Assembly (NCBI RefSeq): GCF_020216025.1 | Contig: NZ_JAIWNC010000001.1 | Span: forward strand, 434,001 to 498,000 | DNA from: Jidongwangia harbinensis | Lineage (GTDB): Bacteria > Actinomycetota > Actinomycetes > Mycobacteriales > Micromonosporaceae | Length of the DNA stretch: 64,000 nt | Reading direction: 5' to 3' | Shown here: piece after piece, positions 62,044-64,000 of the stretch | Layout of the letters: each line of letters begins with the position of its first letter | Position numbering within the stretch: position 1 is the stretch's first letter | Translations under genes and position numbers: made by a program | Notes under the pieces: model-generated | Told to the model about the DNA's origin: nothing | What the model saw: only the letters and a program-made list of their open reading frames with translations | Databases searched by the model: none

Positions 62044-63197
62044 CCAGGCTCCGGAGGCTCCCGGACCGGTGGCGGCAGTGGCCCGTCACGGTCCGGGACC
62101 TCCCGTTGGCCCTGGCCCTCGCCCTCGCGTCGGTGGTCCCGGCCCTGGAGCGCCAGGGTACGCAGCTCGGCGACCTCCCGGACCGTCCGTACGACGCGCT
62201 GACCGTCGGGGTCGTCGCCCTGGAGTGCCTGCCGCTGGCCGTACGCCGCCGGTGGCCGGCCGTCTGCCTGGCGCTGGTGTCGCTCGGCTTCGCGATCGAC
62301 CAGCTGCGCAGCTACCACACCGTCGCGGGTACGGCCCTGGCCGTCGCGCTGGTCAGCACCGGCGCCCACCTGCAACGGCGCCGCCGGGTCGTCGCGGGTC
62401 TCGCCTCGGCCGCGTACCTGACCCTGACGATCGGCCTCGACCGGCTCGGCTCGGGTGAGGGCCTCGCCGGGTTCATCACCTTCTACCTGCTGCTGACGCT
62501 CGCCTGGGGCACGGGGGCGTGGCTGCGCCAGGGCCGGGCCGCCGAGGCGGGACGCCGCCGCCACGCCGAGGAGGCCGGCCGTACCGCGGAACGCGCGCGC
62601 ATCGCCCGGGAACTGCACGACGTCGTCACCCACCACGTGACCGCGATGGTCGTGCAGGCCGAGGCCGCGCGCTACCTCACGGGCAGCCCCGGCAAGCTGG
62701 ACCAGACCCTGACCGCGATCACCGGCACCGGCCGCCGGGCCGTCGGCGACCTGCGGCAGCTGCTCGACCTGCTCAACCCGGACCACAGCACCGGCGACCC
62801 GCGTACGCCCTCCGTCGGCGACCTGGACACCCTCGTCGACCAGACCCGGCAGGCGGGACAGCCGGTGGAGTTCGTCCGGGACGGCGCGCCGGAGGGCATC
62901 ACCGGCAGCGCCGAGGTGGCGGCGTACCGGGTCGTGCAGGAGGCGCTGACGAACGCGCTGAAGTACGCGCACGGCAGCCGGACCCGGGTTCACGTACACC
63001 ACGGGGAACGGGAGACGACCGTGCAGATCAGCACCCACGGCACCGGATCCGGCCGCGTCTCCCCGGGCGGCAGCGGGCGCGGCCTCGCCGGACTCCGCGA
63101 ACGGGTCACCGTCCTCGGCGGCGACTTCAGCGCGGGCACGCAGGCCGGCGGTGGCTTCCTCGTGCGGGCCCGGATCCCGGGCGGCAACCGGTCGTGA
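62040..63197 (+). CDS. NarL-type sensor histidine kinase
   Basis: A 385-residue kinase. Residues 20-165 hold about five hydrophobic helices with no clear external domain, so it probably senses something in the membrane. The HisKA_3 dimerisation helix has the phospho-acceptor His193 in RARIARELHDVVTHH. The ATPase domain keeps the N-box (EALTNALKYA), but the G1 position reads STHGTGSG, so the Asp that usually contacts adenine is His. GRGLAGLRERV follows. GTG 62040 overlaps the CPBP stop. No response regulator follows; its partner must be elsewhere. Confidence 0.9.
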   Translation: MTRLRRLPDRWRQWPVTVRDLPLALALALASVVPALERQGTQLGDLPDRPYDALTVGVVALECLPLAVRRRWPAVCLALVSLGFAIDQLRSYHTVAGTALAVALVSTGAHLQRRRRVVAGLASAAYLTLTIGLDRLGSGEGLAGFITFYLLLTLAWGTGAWLRQGRAAEAGRRRHAEEAGRTAERARIARELHDVVTHHVTAMVVQAEAARYLTGSPGKLDQTLTAITGTGRRAVGDLRQLLDLLNPDHSTGDPRTPSVGDLDTLVDQTRQAGQPVEFVRDGAPEGITGSAEVAAYRVVQEALTNALKYAHGSRTRVHVHHGERETTVQISTHGTGSGRVSPGGSGRGLAGLRERVTVLGGDFSAGTQAGGGFLVRARIPGGNRS

Positions 63198-63215
63198 CCG
63201 GATGCGTGGCTCGCG

Positions 63216-63524
63216 TTCAACCCTGCGCCACGTCATCCGCCAGCAGGCGACCCACGACCAGCTCACCGGCCTGGCCAACCGCGCGCGGCCGATGGACGAA
63301 CTGGCCCGGATCGAGCGCGCGGTCGGTGAGCCCATCGACACCGCGCGCGGCCCGGTCACGGTCGGTGTTTCCATCGGCGCGGTCACCCTGCCGGCCAGCA
63401 CCGTCGCCAAGCAGTCGCCGGACACCATGATCACCGACCTGTTGCACGCCGCGATACCGCGATGTACGAGGCCAAGCGCGACGGGGGCGGCGCGCGGATC
63501 GTGCAACACGCCGGGGCCGCCTGA
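63216..63524 (+). pseudogene. Diguanylate cyclase (GGDEF) remnant with internal deletion and frameshift
   Basis: The frame reads LRHVIRQQATHDQLTGLANR, the standard opening of a GGDEF domain. It then jumps to GPVTVGVSIGAVTLP, the strand near its end. Missing is all of the central 60-70 residues including the GGDEF loop and metal sites. After LLHAA the sense frame shifts and continues DTAMYEAKRDGGGARIVQHA to a stop at 63522-63524, again typical of the family. It cannot make c-di-GMP. It lies just before another sensor gene and may be the trace of a duplication and decay. Confidence 0.68.
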
Positions 63525-63537
63525 GTCATAGTGGGTT

Positions 63538-64000
63538 ATGCGGTTCTTGCGGCCCGGCGGTTTGCGGTTCGTCGCCCTGCCGTTGCTGGTGTGGCTGCTG
63601 TTGACCATGTCCGGTACCGCCGGGCTGTGGTGGCTGGAACGCAGCAGCCGGGACGCCCTGGCGCAGCGTTTCCAGCTCCGGGTCGGCCTGGCGTCCGACT
63701 TCGTGACCACGTACGTCGCCGACCTGATCGCGCGGGAACGGGTACAGGCCGAGGCGTTCCTGACCGATCCGGTCGTCCAGGAGCGGGACTTCGCGCGTTC
63801 GGTCAGCGGCTTCGGTTATCCGGCGGCGGTGCTGCTCGACAGCGCGGGCCGCGCCCTGCACGTGACGCCGACCGATCCGGCGGTGATCGGCCGGGATCTG
63901 ACCCTGCGGTACGCCCACCTGCGCACCGCCGTGGTCGAGGGTGAGCCGGCGGTGTCCGTGGTGGTGCCCTCGGCCGCCCGGGGCGTTCCGGTGGTGGCGT
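63538..64000 (+). CDS. Membrane sensor protein with dCache-like extracellular domain, 3' end outside window
   Basis: The first 154 codons of a plus-strand gene that runs off the right edge. ATG 63538 starts a short basic stretch and one helix (FVALPLLVWLLLTMSGTAGLWWL), followed by an external alpha/beta domain: a long helix (RDALAQRFQLRVGLASDFV) and strands around AAVLLDSAGRALHVTPTD, the PAS/Cache pattern. The output domain, kinase, cyclase or methyl-acceptor, is beyond 64000. The GGDEF remnant just upstream suggests a cyclase but does not prove it. No clear ribosome-binding site precedes the ATG. Confidence 0.72.
   Translation, partial: MRFLRPGGLRFVALPLLVWLLLTMSGTAGLWWLERSSRDALAQRFQLRVGLASDFVTTYVADLIARERVQAEAFLTDPVVQERDFARSVSGFGYPAAVLLDSAGRALHVTPTDPAVIGRDLTLRYAHLRTAVVEGEPAVSVVVPSAARGVPVVA

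Noticed and set aside
1..64000. tRNA, rRNA, insertion sequences, integrase or attachment sites
   Set aside because: None was recognised. No transposase or integrase motif appears in any frame, so the islands cannot be linked to a mobile element from this window alone.

Overview
The window is a high-GC, gene-dense actinobacterial chromosome segment. GTG starts are common, genes are often joined by ATGA, GTGA or TGATG overlaps, and the content (ECF41 sigma factor, NB-ARC/TPR regulator, TAP-type secreted hydrolase, CATRA/CHAT genes, RHS toxin) fits a Micromonosporaceae- or Streptomyces-like soil actinomycete. The placement is inferred from gene families and base composition; no rRNA or other marker gene is present.

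Region 1 (386-16701) looks like a meroterpenoid biosynthetic cluster. One long minus-strand operon encodes IspH, a C20-type prenyl diphosphate synthase, Dxs, IspG, a PobA-type flavin hydroxylase, a fused aminodeoxychorismate synthase (PIKGT motif), a UbiA prenyltransferase, an acyl-CoA-ligase-like enzyme and a Pyr4/DmtA1-type membrane terpene cyclase. An MMPL exporter lies upstream on the same strand. An ECF41 sigma factor coupled to an ADC-lyase-like PLP enzyme is divergent. Together they could make an aromatic acid (most simply 4-aminobenzoate), hydroxylate it, prenylate it with a MEP-derived chain and cyclise the chain.

Region 2 (16720-26249) is a seven-gene minus-strand operon of a predicted NTP-dependent conflict system: a trypsin-co-occurring small protein, a trypsin-like protease with an apparent second dead protease fold, an FN3-like protein, two different zinc-ribbon GTPases, a GAP1-like protein and a small membrane protein. 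After a FtsX-type ABC transporter (26357-29706) comes Region 3 (30112-38596): a TPR protein, a CATRA/CHAT system (small protein, coiled-coil membrane protein, TPR-CHAT protease) and a convergent NB-ARC/TPR protein. Regions 2 and 3 form a signalling and defence island.

Region 4 (38923-45121) carries ordinary accessory genes: a DHFR-like reductase with an AraC regulator, a MarR regulator divergent from an internally deleted DoxX gene with three matching operators, an SDR with an AraC regulator, a DUF4291 protein, a PTPS-like protein and a frameshifted secreted-protein pseudogene. Region 5 (45141-51796) is a 2030-residue secreted RHS/HINT polymorphic toxin with a candidate immunity gene. Region 6 (51999-55658) holds an MBL hydrolase, a carboxymuconolactone-decarboxylase-like protein, a MarR remnant, an Lgt paralogue and a ferric-reductase-like flavoprotein. 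Region 7 (55715-61014) is an ABC transporter, a MerR regulator, a DUF5996 protein and a secreted TAP-type hydrolase. Two of its promoters share one MerR-type architecture with a 19-bp spacer. Region 8 (61207-64000) holds a CPBP protease, a histidine kinase, a GGDEF remnant and the start of a sensor protein.
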